Shown one piece after another: positions 44,634 through 55,002 of a DNA stretch of 64,000 bases. The first letter of the stretch is position 1; the number at the start of each line of letters is the position of its first letter. The stretch comes from Agarophyton chilense (Eukaryota > Rhodophyta > Florideophyceae > Gracilariales > Gracilariaceae). Made by a program: the position numbers and the translations under genes. The DNA is taken from assembly GCA_030374765.1 (NCBI GenBank), contig JARGXX010000021.1, positions 615,045 through 679,044 on the forward strand. Reading direction: 5' to 3'. The notes under the pieces are model-generated. The model was not told where the DNA came from. It did no database searches and saw only the letters and a program-made list of their open reading frames with translations.

Positions 44634-44971
44634 GTTGGGGTTCAGGTTGCCACTACGCAACCACTAGGAGCCCTTTTTAGTTTTTCGCGGAAAGGACGGA
44701 GTCGAAGTACACCCGTTTACACCTGTTTTCCCCGCCCTCACATTCCGTCCCTTTCCCGAACTGCAGCCTCTGTGTTGTTTTGTAAACGGATCAAGCGGGC
44801 GCCGTCAAACTTCGCATCAAGTCCGCACTTCTATTTGAATCATCTCTCCGCGGGCCTGAGTTTGGGATCTGCCGTATTTGGCTCTGTGTTCCGCCTTCAT
44901 TCGCCCGTCTCATAGTTTTCTTGTCACGCTCTTCTGCGCGCATCTCCCCGGTTCATATTGTTTGTATCGCA

Positions 44972-46243
44972 ATGCAATCGCGTGGAAAACATGAAAAGAT
45001 GAAAGCAGCCGACGTCGTCTTTCTTTTGCCGAAAGGCGAAGGGGGAAACCGCCAGCGCATCGAAACGGCTGTGTTGATGCCTGGTAGGAAGGAGGGGGAA
45101 TTGTCCAGGGATATGCATGGATCTAGCCTAAAGAGCTTTGAGGCGGAAGGTGAGGATTTGGTGAAAGTTCGCAGTGTTAAGGTCCTACCGTGGTTTGACA
45201 ACATTAGGTACCCGTACCGATTTGGTGGTGTGGAAGAACCGCCTGCAACACTGGGTGGGGTGTTACCGAATTCATTTTATTCGTGGGACCTAGGTATGAT
45301 GGAGGCGATGGAAACAACAGGGGAGGTGGTTGAGGTGGATTCAGATGAATCCGCTGATGCGGTCGGAAAGAGGAGGAGAAAGTCCCCACCCCCGTCGAAG
45401 GGTACTCCTGACGTACAACGGCGTCCACCAACGACGCCCCGAACGGGAAGTCGTAGGACGAGGTCCCAGAGCCGCCAAGGGCGCGCATCGCAGCGCTCGA
45501 ATGCATCTGGTTCGACTGCAACGGTAGCTGGGGCAACTGTTGCCACCGTTTCTCCCGGTTCAATTCGACGCACTGGGCGACCTCGTCTGAGGTCTCAACC
45601 AACGCCCCGCAGGGGCACATCCGTTTCACGCGCAGTAACGCCACGCCCTCGTACGCCACCGGGCGGAACGATTGAAGTGGGTACTTCGGTGGCCAAGGCA
45701 GTGGAGGTGGATGAGGACGTCATTTTCACGGGTATGAGGTCGGGCCCGTCGAACACTTGGTCATTGTCCCAAGCCGTGGAGCCTCCGAAACAGGTTGTTG
45801 CGATCCCCACCGATAGCAAGATTGAGCTGAACCACTACAGGCAAGTGAATGCTACGATGGATATCGGCAGAATTCGCTACGGGGAGCATCAAGTGCGGGC
45901 ATTGAATGGGCAGCACAGGGAGAATTTGAAGGTTATGATGGAGCAGCAAGGTGTTTTAGGAGCGGTTGGGCGGGTGAGCGTTGCGATCGTGCTCGGCGGC
46001 AGATCACTGGATGAGGCTCTTCAAGGCAATTCAACTACCTGTGAGTGTCTGTTGGTGGATGGGCTTCATCGTTTGGTGGTGTACCAAGACCTGAGGAACA
46101 CGTCCGAGAGGTGGAAAAGCATGACCCAGGTGCTGGACGTCGTTCTGTGGTTGCGACCGGACGGGAAGGACCTCACAAGGAAGGAGCGGTTGAGCATCGG
46201 TTGTAAGCTGAACATCATGGCAAGCAACATGTTGGCGATGTAG
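44972..46243 (+). CDS. ParB/sulfiredoxin-like domain protein, array copy 5 (first ORF)
   Basis: ATG at 44972; encodes the same protein as copies 3 and 4 (GLHRL, LPWFDN). It differs by a silent CAG-to-CAA near 45842. Confidence 0.62.
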   Translation: MQSRGKHEKMKAADVVFLLPKGEGGNRQRIETAVLMPGRKEGELSRDMHGSSLKSFEAEGEDLVKVRSVKVLPWFDNIRYPYRFGGVEEPPATLGGVLPNSFYSWDLGMMEAMETTGEVVEVDSDESADAVGKRRRKSPPPSKGTPDVQRRPPTTPRTGSRRTRSQSRQGRASQRSNASGSTATVAGATVATVSPGSIRRTGRPRLRSQPTPRRGTSVSRAVTPRPRTPPGGTIEVGTSVAKAVEVDEDVIFTGMRSGPSNTWSLSQAVEPPKQVVAIPTDSKIELNHYRQVNATMDIGRIRYGEHQVRALNGQHRENLKVMMEQQGVLGAVGRVSVAIVLGGRSLDEALQGNSTTCECLLVDGLHRLVVYQDLRNTSERWKSMTQVLDVVLWLRPDGKDLTRKERLSIGCKLNIMASNMLAM

Positions 46244-47846
46244 TTTGCGGACCGCGTGCGCACCACCGTGTCGTTCATAATGGCGTCAGTGTTGGATGAC
46301 AAGGTGAAGGTCAAGTCACTGACGTCATATGCGGTGGCAGTAGCGATGCAAGAGTTTATTCTACTCGGCACATTGGAAACGACGCAACTTCGGCGCTACG
46401 CCGACATTGCCCTTGCCCTTGTAAGGAGCCCGGAGTTGCTGAGCAACTTTGAGAAGGTGTGCAAAGAGGCGCCGAAGCTGGGTCTGTCGCATTTGTCGGA
46501 CGACCGGTTGTACACACTCGATGAAGGCGGTTTTTTGTTTTGCGTGGAGTGTGTGAAGGCTTTACTGGGTACCCGCGGGGTTTCGAAGGGGTGAGAAGGG
46601 GCCGGTTCGAGGATATGCGGTATTACTTTTTCAAGTTTGCGCTGCAGGTGTACTTCTTTTGCCGACAAGTTGGCAGAGAAGAAGGACGTGACGGTTGCCG
46701 CCGTGCTCGACACCCAAATGAGCATTGGCGGAGTGGAAACGTCCTCCGTGCGGAACTTTTTCGTGATGATTGTGTCGAAGATGGAGAACTCCGGGAGCGA
46801 CCGGCAGTGGGAAAGGAAGCTGGAGCGCAAAATGAAGGAAGTGACGGACAGGATGGAGGGGTTGTTTGTATTAGGGAATGAGGAGAGGAGTAGGGACAGG
46901 GTCTCCAGCCAGCCTTCGGGGCAGCATCAAAGTCGGAGCGCTCCGGGACGGGCGAAGGTGAAGACTGTGGCGCCGTCGCCGGATGTGGCTGTGTTGGACT
47001 TGGACGACGACATGAACTACAACGAGTCGCGTCCAAGGGTGAGCACGCGTAAGGGGAAAGGAAAAAGATCTGTTCCAAGGGTGGAAGAGGTGCCGGTTGG
47101 GCGTGCAAGGGGTGTGAAGCGAAAAGCTCCTGACACGAGACTGCCTCCACCCAGTCGCCGGTCGAAGAGAACCCAACTGGCACAGGAAAGGGAGTTGTTG
47201 CAGCGGATGAAGCAGTTGCGGAGAGATACTCTGTTTGAACTGTTGGGGAACCTGGGAATCCGCGCCGAGAACTTCTCAGACTGCGAGCGTAATGAGGCAT
47301 TCGTGACGGACGATGCAGTGGGTGACGGAGTGCAGCAGGGTGGGGGGGGGGGGGGGGGGGTCGAAGAGAGATGTTGACATTGAGCGCCCATTTGACGACT
47401 CTAACCCTCCCGATGGACCGCCGCAATGGATGAGGCTGCCAGAAACTTACAAAGGGGCTTCATCGCCGGCATGGTGTAATTGGGCAAATGTGCCGCCGAG
47501 CATGTTGCCAAAGGATGTTAACGTGATTGAACACGTGCATCCATGGCTGGACACCATCCATATGGCGTCAAAGCACCGAGGTGAATGCCTGACGGCGGAA
47601 GAGCTGAAGCTGGTCCACCATCTGGTGTTTTGGCACGCCGCGAAGGAGAAGCATGCGGCGCTGGAATCTACCAAGGTTCCGGTGTTTGGACATGTGCTAC
47701 CGACGAGCGGCAATCCGAAAAGTGAAGAGGAGCGCCTGTGGATGGCAGCGATGGAGCGGGATGTGTTGGTGTTGGAGTTCTTGGGTGAAAAGCGCAGGGA
47801 GCTGCAACACCAAGCTACTAATACTATTGGTAATCAGCATAAGTAA
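46244..47846 (+). pseudogene. Downstream part of ParB-like gene, copy 5
   Basis: Same TAG and frame changes as copy 3, with four-G ACCCGCGGGG closing frame B at 46594. The poly-G tract has 19 G, and C ends in VEERC at 47377. D is open (to 47846) with the DVLVLEFLGEKR variant. Confidence 0.55.
47342..47360 (+). repeat. Poly-G tract, copy 5 (19 G)
   Basis: Out-of-frame length. Confidence 0.85.
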
Positions 47847-48412
47847 GAGGTAGTAACACACATAGTACTACATCAGTGGTTGTTTTTGTCATACGTAGAA
47901 GATTTTCTGAATACGGTATTCCAAGTAGATGTGGCGCTTGCAACGGCGCCACTGTATGCAGTATAAAACCGTACGATGAGTAAACGCGATTGCAACGGGG
48001 GGGATCGAGTCAAGGAGGCGGTTTTGTGTCGTGAGGAATATTGAGGTGTTACGAAATGGGGCCATTTGACGATTGCAGGCGTAAATGTGGTTTTCAAAAA
48101 GGTATCTTATATCGTAAGTTACCCGTACTTGTCCGTGATGATTGTATTAAACGGTAAAGACATCACAGCGTACACGCGTATTGAGGTGAATCGACGTACT
48201 GCAGCTCCGCGTAGAAGTAATGCAAGCACATGCGTGCATATGCAAAGCAATGGCCACTGCAATACGCGGTGGCACCCTAGCGCGTGATGTTTACCATGTG
48301 CTGTGAAGGCTATGTGTTTTAGAATACTTGGTTGAAGGCGTAATATGGCGTGTGGGGGGTACAGGGGGGTGTTTTAGGATGTGGGCAGACGTAGTCAAAA
48401 AGGGCGATTGGG
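47847..48412. other. 3' flank of ParB-like gene 5
   Basis: Same repeated non-coding sequence. Confidence 0.4.
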
Positions 48413-48557
48413 ATTGCCTGCAGGCAATAAATTTCAACTGCGAATTACGGCTCATAATTTGCACCCCGATTGTTGATTTGCATTATTATTTCGCACTTTC
48501 GGGGTGCAAATTATGAGCCGTAATTCGTAGTTGACCAAAAGTGCCCGCAGGCAATTT
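48413..48557. repeat. Foldback element HP13
   Basis: 145-bp foldback copy, HP10 type. Confidence 0.9.
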
Positions 48558-49188
48558 CACTCAATGTGAGCAAACTCGTTTCCCTCCTACCAGGCGCCGT
48601 ACCAAGGCCATAGCTGCTCTATAAAGCCGATTCCCATGCCTGTGTCTCCCTCTAACGGCTTTATGCCGGCGGTAACGAAGGTTATTGAACCGGTTGGGGC
48701 TGAACGCCTTTTCTAGCGGCGGCCTACCTTAGACTAACACAGGCGAATACTGTCGAATGTGAATATTGAACGAGCTCTCGTAAACGATGTCGACAGACAT
48801 GTTTGTGGAAAGTCATGTTTTGGTGCACTCCTGAGAATTAGTAGCATCTGTATGGAGAGGAGAGTGGTGAGAAAGTTTGGTTTTTTACAGTACTTGGTTG
48901 ATATTAAATAGTTGAATGTATATTGGTTGTGACACGTGGCAGTGGAAAAGAAGCGTTGTGGGCGAGTGAAGAGACGCCGTGAAACATCACTAGGCTTTCG
49001 GTTTTGAAATGGCGCTTGAAATGGGTCTACAGACGCGTATGCGAGATATGAGGGGTGTGGTGAGAGTTTAGGAATGTGGCGCAAACGTAGGGAGAGTCGT
49101 GTGGGCGAAGGCGCAAAACGGGGTGTGGGGGGCCCAGGGGAGTGTTTTTGGATGTGGGCAGACGTAGTCAAAAAGCAGCAAAAGGGGG
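48558..49188. repeat. Spacer S8 (631 bp)
   Basis: Long form, S4/S6 subtype. Confidence 0.85.
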
Positions 49189-49333
49189 ATTGCCTGCAGG
49201 CAATAAATTTCAACTGCGAATTACGGCTCATAATTTGCACCCCGATTGTTGATTTGCATTATTATTTCGCACTTTCGGGGTGCAAATGATGAGCCGTAAT
49301 TCGTAGTTGACCAAAAGTGCCCGCAGGCAATTT
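49189..49333. repeat. Foldback element HP14
   Basis: 145-bp foldback copy between spacers 8 and 9. Confidence 0.9.
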
Positions 49334-49925
49334 CACTCAATGTGAGCAAACTCGTTTCCCTCCTACCAGACGCCGTACCAAGGCCATAGCTGCTATATGT
49401 AGCCGATTCTCATGCCTGTGTCTCCCTGTATATCGGCTGAACATCTTTTTGAGCGGCGGCCTACCTTAGATTACCACAGGCGAATACTGTCGAATGTGAA
49501 TGTTGAACGAGCTCGCGTAAACGATGTCGACAGACATGGTTGTGGAAAGACATGTTTTGGTGCACTCCTGAGAATTAGTAGCATCTGTATGGAGAGGAGA
49601 GTGGTGAGAAAGTTTGGTTTTTTACAGTACTTGGTTGATATTAAATAGTTGAATGTATATTAGTTGTGACACGTGGCAGTGGAAAAGAAGCGTTGTGGGC
49701 AAGTGAAGAGACGCCGTGAAACATCACTAGGCTTTCGGTTTTCAAATGGCGCTTGGAATAGGTCTACATAGGCGTATGCGATATATGAGGGGTGTGGTGA
49801 AAGTTTCGGAATGTGGCGCAAACGTAGGGAGAGTCGTGTGGGCGAAGGCGCAAAACGGGGTGTGGGGGGCCCAGGGGAGTGTTTTTGGATGTGGGCAGAC
49901 GTAGTCAAAAAGCAGCAAAAGGGGG
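49334..49925. repeat. Spacer S9 (592 bp)
   Basis: Short form, S5/S7 subtype; 78-codon frame open at 49412-49648. Confidence 0.85.
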
Positions 49926-50070
49926 ATTGCCTGCAGGCAATAAATTTCAACTGCGAATTACGGCTCATAATTTGCACCCCGATTGTTGATTTGCATTATT
50001 ATTTCGCACTTTCGGGGTGCAAATGATGAGCCGTAATTCGCAGTGGACCAAAACTGCCCGCAGGCAATTT
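49926..50070. repeat. Foldback element HP15
   Basis: 145-bp foldback copy before gene segment 6; the right arm has GCAGTGGACCAAAACTGCCC, a variant shared only with HP17. Confidence 0.9.
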
Positions 50071-50150
50071 GCCACACAGAACCCCCCAAAAAAAAGATAA
50101 ATTTTTATGTTTGTGCAGCGGTTTTTTTTGGAACGGATGGCGATTGCCGT

Positions 50151-50167
50151 GACGCGTGTCACGCGTC
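50151..50167. promoter_or_regulatory. Double ACGCGT motif upstream of ParB-like gene 6
   Basis: GACGCGTGTCACGCGTC, as in copies 1 and 2. Confidence 0.4.
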
Positions 50168-50505
50168 GTTGGGATTCAGGATGCCACTAAGCAACCACTA
50201 GGAGCCCTTTTTAGTTTTTCGCGGAAAGGACGGAGTCGAAGTACACCCGTTTACACCTGTTTTCCCCGCCCTCACATTCCGTCCCTTTCCCGAACTGCAG
50301 CCTCTGTGTTGTTTTGTAAACGGATCAAGCGGGCGCCGTCAAACTTCGCATCAAGTCCGCACTTCTATTTGAATCATCTCTCCGCGGGCCTGAGTTTGGG
50401 ATCTGCCGTATTTGGCTCTGTGTTCCGCCTTCATTCGCCCGTCTCATAGTTTTCTTGTCACGCTCTTCTGCGCGCATCTCCCCGGTTCATATTGTTTGTA
50501 TCGCA

Positions 50506-51777
50506 ATGCAATCGCGTGGAAAACATGAAAAGATGAAAGCAGCCGACGTCGTCTTTCTTTTGCCGAAAGGCGAAGGGGGAAACCGCCAGCGCATCGAAAC
50601 GGCTGTGTTGATGCCTGGTAGGAAGGAGGGGGAATTGTCCAGGGATATGCATGGATCTAGCCTAAAGAGCTTTGAGGCGGAAGGTGAGGATTTGGTGAAA
50701 GTTCGCAGTGTTAAGGTCCTACCGGGGTTTGACAACATTAGGTACCCGTACCGACTTGGTGGTGTGGAAGAACCGCCTGCAACACTGGGTGGGGTGTTAC
50801 CGAATTCATTTTATTCGTGGGACCTAGGTATGATGGAGGCGATGGAAACAACAGGGGAGGTGGTTGAGGTGGATTCAGATGAATCCGCTGATGCGGTCGG
50901 AAAGAGGAGGAGAAAGTCCCCACCCCCGTCGAAGGGTACTCCTGACGTACAACGGCGTCCACCAACGACGCCCCGAACGGGAAGTCGTAGGACGAGGTCC
51001 CAGAGCCGCCAAGGGCGCGCATCGCAGCGCTCGAATGCATCTGGTTCGACTGCAACGGTAGCTGGGGCAACTGTTGCCACCGTTTCTCCCGGTTCAATTC
51101 GACGCACTGGGCGACCTCGTCTGAGGTCTCAACCAACGCCCCGCAGGGGCACATCCGTTTCACGCGCAGTAACGCCACGCCCTCGTACGCCACCGGGCGG
51201 AACGATTGAAGTGGGTACTTCGGTGGCCAAGGCAGTGGAGGTGGATGAGGACGTCATTTTCACGGGTATGAGGTCGGGCCCGTCGAACACTTGGTCATTG
51301 TCCCAAGCCGTGGAGCCTCCGAAACAGGTTGTTGCGATCCCCACCGATAGCAAGATTGAGCTGAACCACTACAGGCAAGTGAATGCTACGATGGATATCG
51401 GCAGAATTCGCTACGGGGAGCATCAAGTGCGGGCATTGAATGGGCAGCACAGGGAGAATTTGAAGGTTATGATGGAGCAGCAAGGTGTTTTAGGAGCGGT
51501 TGGGCGGGTGAGCGTTGCGATCGTGCTCGGCGGCAGATCACTGGATGAGGCTCTTCAAGGCAATTCAACTACCTGTGAGTGTCTGTTGGTGGATGGGCTT
51601 CATCGTTTGGTGGTGTACCAAGACCTGAGGAACACGTCCGAGAGGTGGAAAAGCATGACCCAGGTGCTGGACGTCGTTCTGTGGTTGCGACCGGACGGGA
51701 AGGACCTCACAAGGAAGGAGCGGTTGAGCATCGGTTGTAAGCTGAACATCATGGCAAGCAACATGTTGGCGATGTAG
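50506..51777 (+). CDS. ParB/sulfiredoxin-like domain protein, array copy 6 (first ORF)
   Basis: ATG at 50506. It is a mosaic: it has GLHRL like copies 3-5 but LPGFDN and YRLGG like copy 1, which points to gene conversion between array copies. Confidence 0.62.
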   Translation: MQSRGKHEKMKAADVVFLLPKGEGGNRQRIETAVLMPGRKEGELSRDMHGSSLKSFEAEGEDLVKVRSVKVLPGFDNIRYPYRLGGVEEPPATLGGVLPNSFYSWDLGMMEAMETTGEVVEVDSDESADAVGKRRRKSPPPSKGTPDVQRRPPTTPRTGSRRTRSQSRQGRASQRSNASGSTATVAGATVATVSPGSIRRTGRPRLRSQPTPRRGTSVSRAVTPRPRTPPGGTIEVGTSVAKAVEVDEDVIFTGMRSGPSNTWSLSQAVEPPKQVVAIPTDSKIELNHYRQVNATMDIGRIRYGEHQVRALNGQHRENLKVMMEQQGVLGAVGRVSVAIVLGGRSLDEALQGNSTTCECLLVDGLHRLVVYQDLRNTSERWKSMTQVLDVVLWLRPDGKDLTRKERLSIGCKLNIMASNMLAM

Positions 51778-53378
51778 TTTGCGGACCGCGTGCGCACCAC
51801 CGTGTCGTTCATAATGGCGTCAGTGTTGGATGACAAGGTGAAGGTCAAGTCACTGACGTCATATGCGGTGGCAGTAGCGATGCAAGAGTTTATTCTACTC
51901 GGCACATTGGAAACGACGCAACTTCGGCGCTACGCCGACATTGCCCTTGCCCTTGTAAGGAGCCCGGAGTTGCTGAGCAACTTTGAGAAGGTGTGCAAAG
52001 AGGCGCCGAAGCTGGGTCTGTCGCATTTGTCGGACGACCGGTTGTACACACTCGATGAAGGCGGTTTTTTGTTTTGCGTGGAGTGTGTGAAGGCTTTACT
52101 GGGTACCCGCGGGGGTTTCGAAGGGGTGAGAAGGGGCCGGTTCGAGGATATGCGGTATTACTTTTTCAAGTTTGCGCTGCAGGTGTACTTCTTTTGCCGA
52201 CAAGTTGGCAGAGAAGAAGGACGTGACGGTTGCCGCCGTGCTCGACACCCAAATGAGCATTGGCGGAGTGGAAACGTCCTCCGTGCGGAACTTTTTCGTG
52301 ATGATTGTGTCGAAGATGGAGAACTCCGGGAGCGACCGGCAGTGGGAAAGGAAGCTGGAGCGCAAAATGAAGGAAGTGACGGACAGGATGGAGGGGTTGT
52401 TTGTATTAGGGAATGAGGAGAGGAGTAGGGACAGGGTCTCCAGCCAGCCTTCGGGGCAGCATCAAAGTCGGAGCGCTCCGGGACGGGCGAAGGTGAAGAC
52501 TGTGGCGCCGTCGCCGGATGTGGCTGTGTTGGACTTGGACGACGACATGAACTACAACGAGTCGCGTCCAAGGGTGAGCACGCGTAAGGGGAAAGGAAAA
52601 AGATCTGTTCCAAGGGTGGAAGAGGTGCCGGTTGGGCGTGCAAGGGGTGTGAAGCGAAAAGCTCCTGACACGAGACTGCCTCCACCCAGTCGCCGGTCGA
52701 AGAGAACCCAATTGGCACAGGAAAGGGAGTTGTTGCAGCGGATGAAGCAGTTGCGGAGAGATACTCTGTTTGAACTGTTGGGGAACCTGGGAATCCGCGC
52801 CGAGAACTTCTCAGACGGCGAGCGTAATGAGGCATTCGTGACGGACGATGCAGTGGGTGACGGAGTGCAGCAGGGTGGGGGGGGGAGGGGGGTCGAAGAG
52901 AAATGCTGACATTGAGCGCCCATTTGACGACTCTAACCCTCCCGATGGACCGCCGCAATGGATGAGGCTGCCAGAAACTTACAAAGGGGCTTCATCGCCG
53001 GCATGGTGATATTGGGCAAATGTGCAGCCGAGCATGTTGCCAAAGGATAGTAACGTGATTGAACACGTGCATCCATGGCTGGACACCATCCATATGGCGT
53101 CAAAGCACCGAGGTGAATGCCTGACGGCGGAAGAGCTGAAGCTGGTCCACCATCTGGTGTTTTGGCACGCCGCGAAGGAGAAGCATGCGGCGCTGGAATC
53201 TACCAAGGTTCCGGTGTTTGGACATGTGCTACCGACGAGCGGCAATCCGAAAAGTGAAGAGGAGCGCCTGTGGATGGCAGCGATGGAGCGGGATGTGTTG
53301 GTGTTGGAGTTCTTGGGTGAAAAGCGCAGGGAGCTGCAACACCAAGCTACTAATACTATTGGTAATCAGCATAAGTAA
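51778..53378 (+). pseudogene. Downstream part of ParB-like gene, copy 6
   Basis: Frame B keeps the five-G form (open to 52416), and the TAG and +1 change are as elsewhere. The poly-G tract is interrupted (G9-A-G6). D has an extra nonsense change: TGGTGTAATTGG reads TGGTGATATTGG, giving TGA at 53007-53009, plus two nearby replacements. This is the most damaged copy. Confidence 0.6.
52877..52892 (+). repeat. Interrupted poly-G tract, copy 6 (G9 A G6)
   Basis: 16 bp with one A. The interruption should stabilise its length compared with the pure tracts. Confidence 0.8.
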
Positions 53379-53944
53379 GAGGTAGTAACACACATAGTAC
53401 TACATCAGTGGTTGTTTTTGTCATACGTAGAAGATTTTCTGAATACGGTATTCCAAGTAGATGTGGCGCTTGCAACGGCGCCACTGTATGCAGTATAAAA
53501 CCGTACGATGAGTAAACGCGATTGCAACGGGGGGGATCGAGTCAAGGAGGCGGTTTTGTGTCGTGAGGAATATTGAGGTGTTACGAAATGGGGCCATTTG
53601 ACGATTGCAGGCGTAAATGTGGTTTTCAAAAAGGTATCTTATATCGTAAGTTACCCGTACTTGTCCGTGATGATTGTATTAAACGGTAAAGACATCACAG
53701 CGTACACGCGTATTGAGGTGAATCGACGTACTGCAGCTCCGCGTAGAAGTAATGCAAGCACATGCGTGCATATGCAAAGCAATGGCCACTGCAATGCGCG
53801 GTGGCACCCTAGCGCGTGATGTTTACCATGTGCTGTGAAGGCTATGTGTTTTAGAATACTTGGTTGAAGGCGTAATATGGCGTGTGGGGGGTACAGGGGG
53901 GTGTTTTAGGATGTGGGCAGACGTAGTCAAAAAGGGCGATTGGG
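53379..53944. other. 3' flank of ParB-like gene 6
   Basis: Same repeated non-coding sequence. Confidence 0.4.
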
Positions 53945-54089
53945 ATTGCCTGCAGGCAATAAATTTCAACTGCGAATTACGGCTCATAATTTGCACCCCG
54001 ATTGTTGATTTGCATTATTATTTCGCACTTTCGGGGTGCAAATGATGAGCCGTAATTCGTAGTTGACCAAAAGTGCCCGCAGGCAATTT
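53945..54089. repeat. Foldback element HP16
   Basis: 145-bp foldback copy between gene segment 6 and spacer 10. Confidence 0.9.
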
Positions 54090-54720
54090 CACTCAATGTG
54101 AGCAAACTCGTTTCCCTCCTACCAGACGCCGTACCAAGACCATAGCTGCTCTATATAGCCGATTCCCATGCCTGTGTCTCCCTCTAACGGCTTTATACCA
54201 ACGTTAACAACGGTTATCGAACCGGTTGGGGCTGAACATCTTTTCGAGCGGCGGCCAACCTTAGATTACCACAGGCGAATACTGTCGAATGTGAATGTTG
54301 AACGAGCTCTCGTAAACGATGTCGACAGACATGGTTGTGGAAAGACATGTTTTGGTGCACTCCTGAGAATTAGTAGCATCTGTATGGAGGGGAGAGTGGT
54401 GAGAAAATTTGGTTTTTTACAGTACTTGGTTGATATTAAATAGTTGAATGTATATTAGTTGTGACACGTGGCAGTGGAAAAGAAGCCTTGTGGGCAAGTG
54501 AAGAGACGCCGTGAAACATCATTAGGCTTTCGGTTTTGAAATGGCGCTTGGAATAGGTCTACAGACGCGTATGCGAGATATGAGGGGTGTGGTGAAAGTT
54601 TCGGAATGTGGCGCAAACGTAGGGAGAGTCGTGTGGGCGAAGGCGCAAAACGGGGTGTGGGGGGCCCAGGGGAGTGTTTTTGGATGTGGGCAGACGTAGT
54701 CAAAAAGCAGCAAAAGGGGG
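54090..54720. repeat. Spacer S10 (631 bp)
   Basis: Long form, S2/S3 subtype, with the 91-codon frame open at 54168-54443. Confidence 0.85.
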
Positions 54721-54865
54721 ATTGCCTGCAGGCAATAAATTTCAACTGCGAATTACGGCTCATAATTTGCACCCCGATTGTTGATTTGCATTATTATTTC
54801 GCACTTTCGGGGTGCAAATGATGAGCCGTAATTCGCAGTGGACCAAAACTGCCCGCAGGCAATTT
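54721..54865. repeat. Foldback element HP17
   Basis: Last 145-bp foldback copy; same right-arm variant as HP15. Confidence 0.9.
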
Positions 54866-55002
54866 GCCACACAGAACCCCCCAAAAAAAAGATAAATTTT
54901 TATGTTTGTGCAGCGGTTTTTTTTGGAACGGATGGCGATTGCCGTGACGCGTGTCACGCGTCGTTGGGATTCAGGATGCCACTAAGCAACCACTAGGAGC
55001 CC
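54866..55002. repeat. Truncated seventh gene segment
   Basis: The first 137 bp of a gene segment, including the double ACGCGT motif (54946-54962), matches segment 6. It stops after CACTAGGAGCCCT, where unrelated sequence begins. This is the right edge of the array. Confidence 0.9.

Larger units (their letters stand above)
22950..55002. repeat. Subtelomeric tandem array: six gene segments, ten spacers, seventeen foldback elements
   Basis: The order is HP1-G1-HP2-S1-HP3-G2-HP4-S2-HP5-S3-HP6-G3-HP7-S4-HP8-S5-HP9-G4-HP10-S6-HP11-S7-HP12-G5-HP13-S8-HP14-S9-HP15-G6-HP16-S10-HP17-G7 (cut). HP is the 145-bp foldback, G the 3.87-3.88-kb gene segment and S the 592/631-bp spacer. The period between equivalent points is 4.79 kb for the first unit (one spacer) and about 5.53-5.58 kb for the others (two spacers). 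Copies are nearly identical, which points to recent amplification or gene conversion. Confidence 0.95.

Noticed and set aside
22950..54865. Regularly repeated inverted elements as a CRISPR array
   Set aside because: The repeats are 145 bp, spaced by 0.6-3.9 kb of repeated sequence, in a eukaryotic telomere context. There are no short unique spacers and no cas genes.
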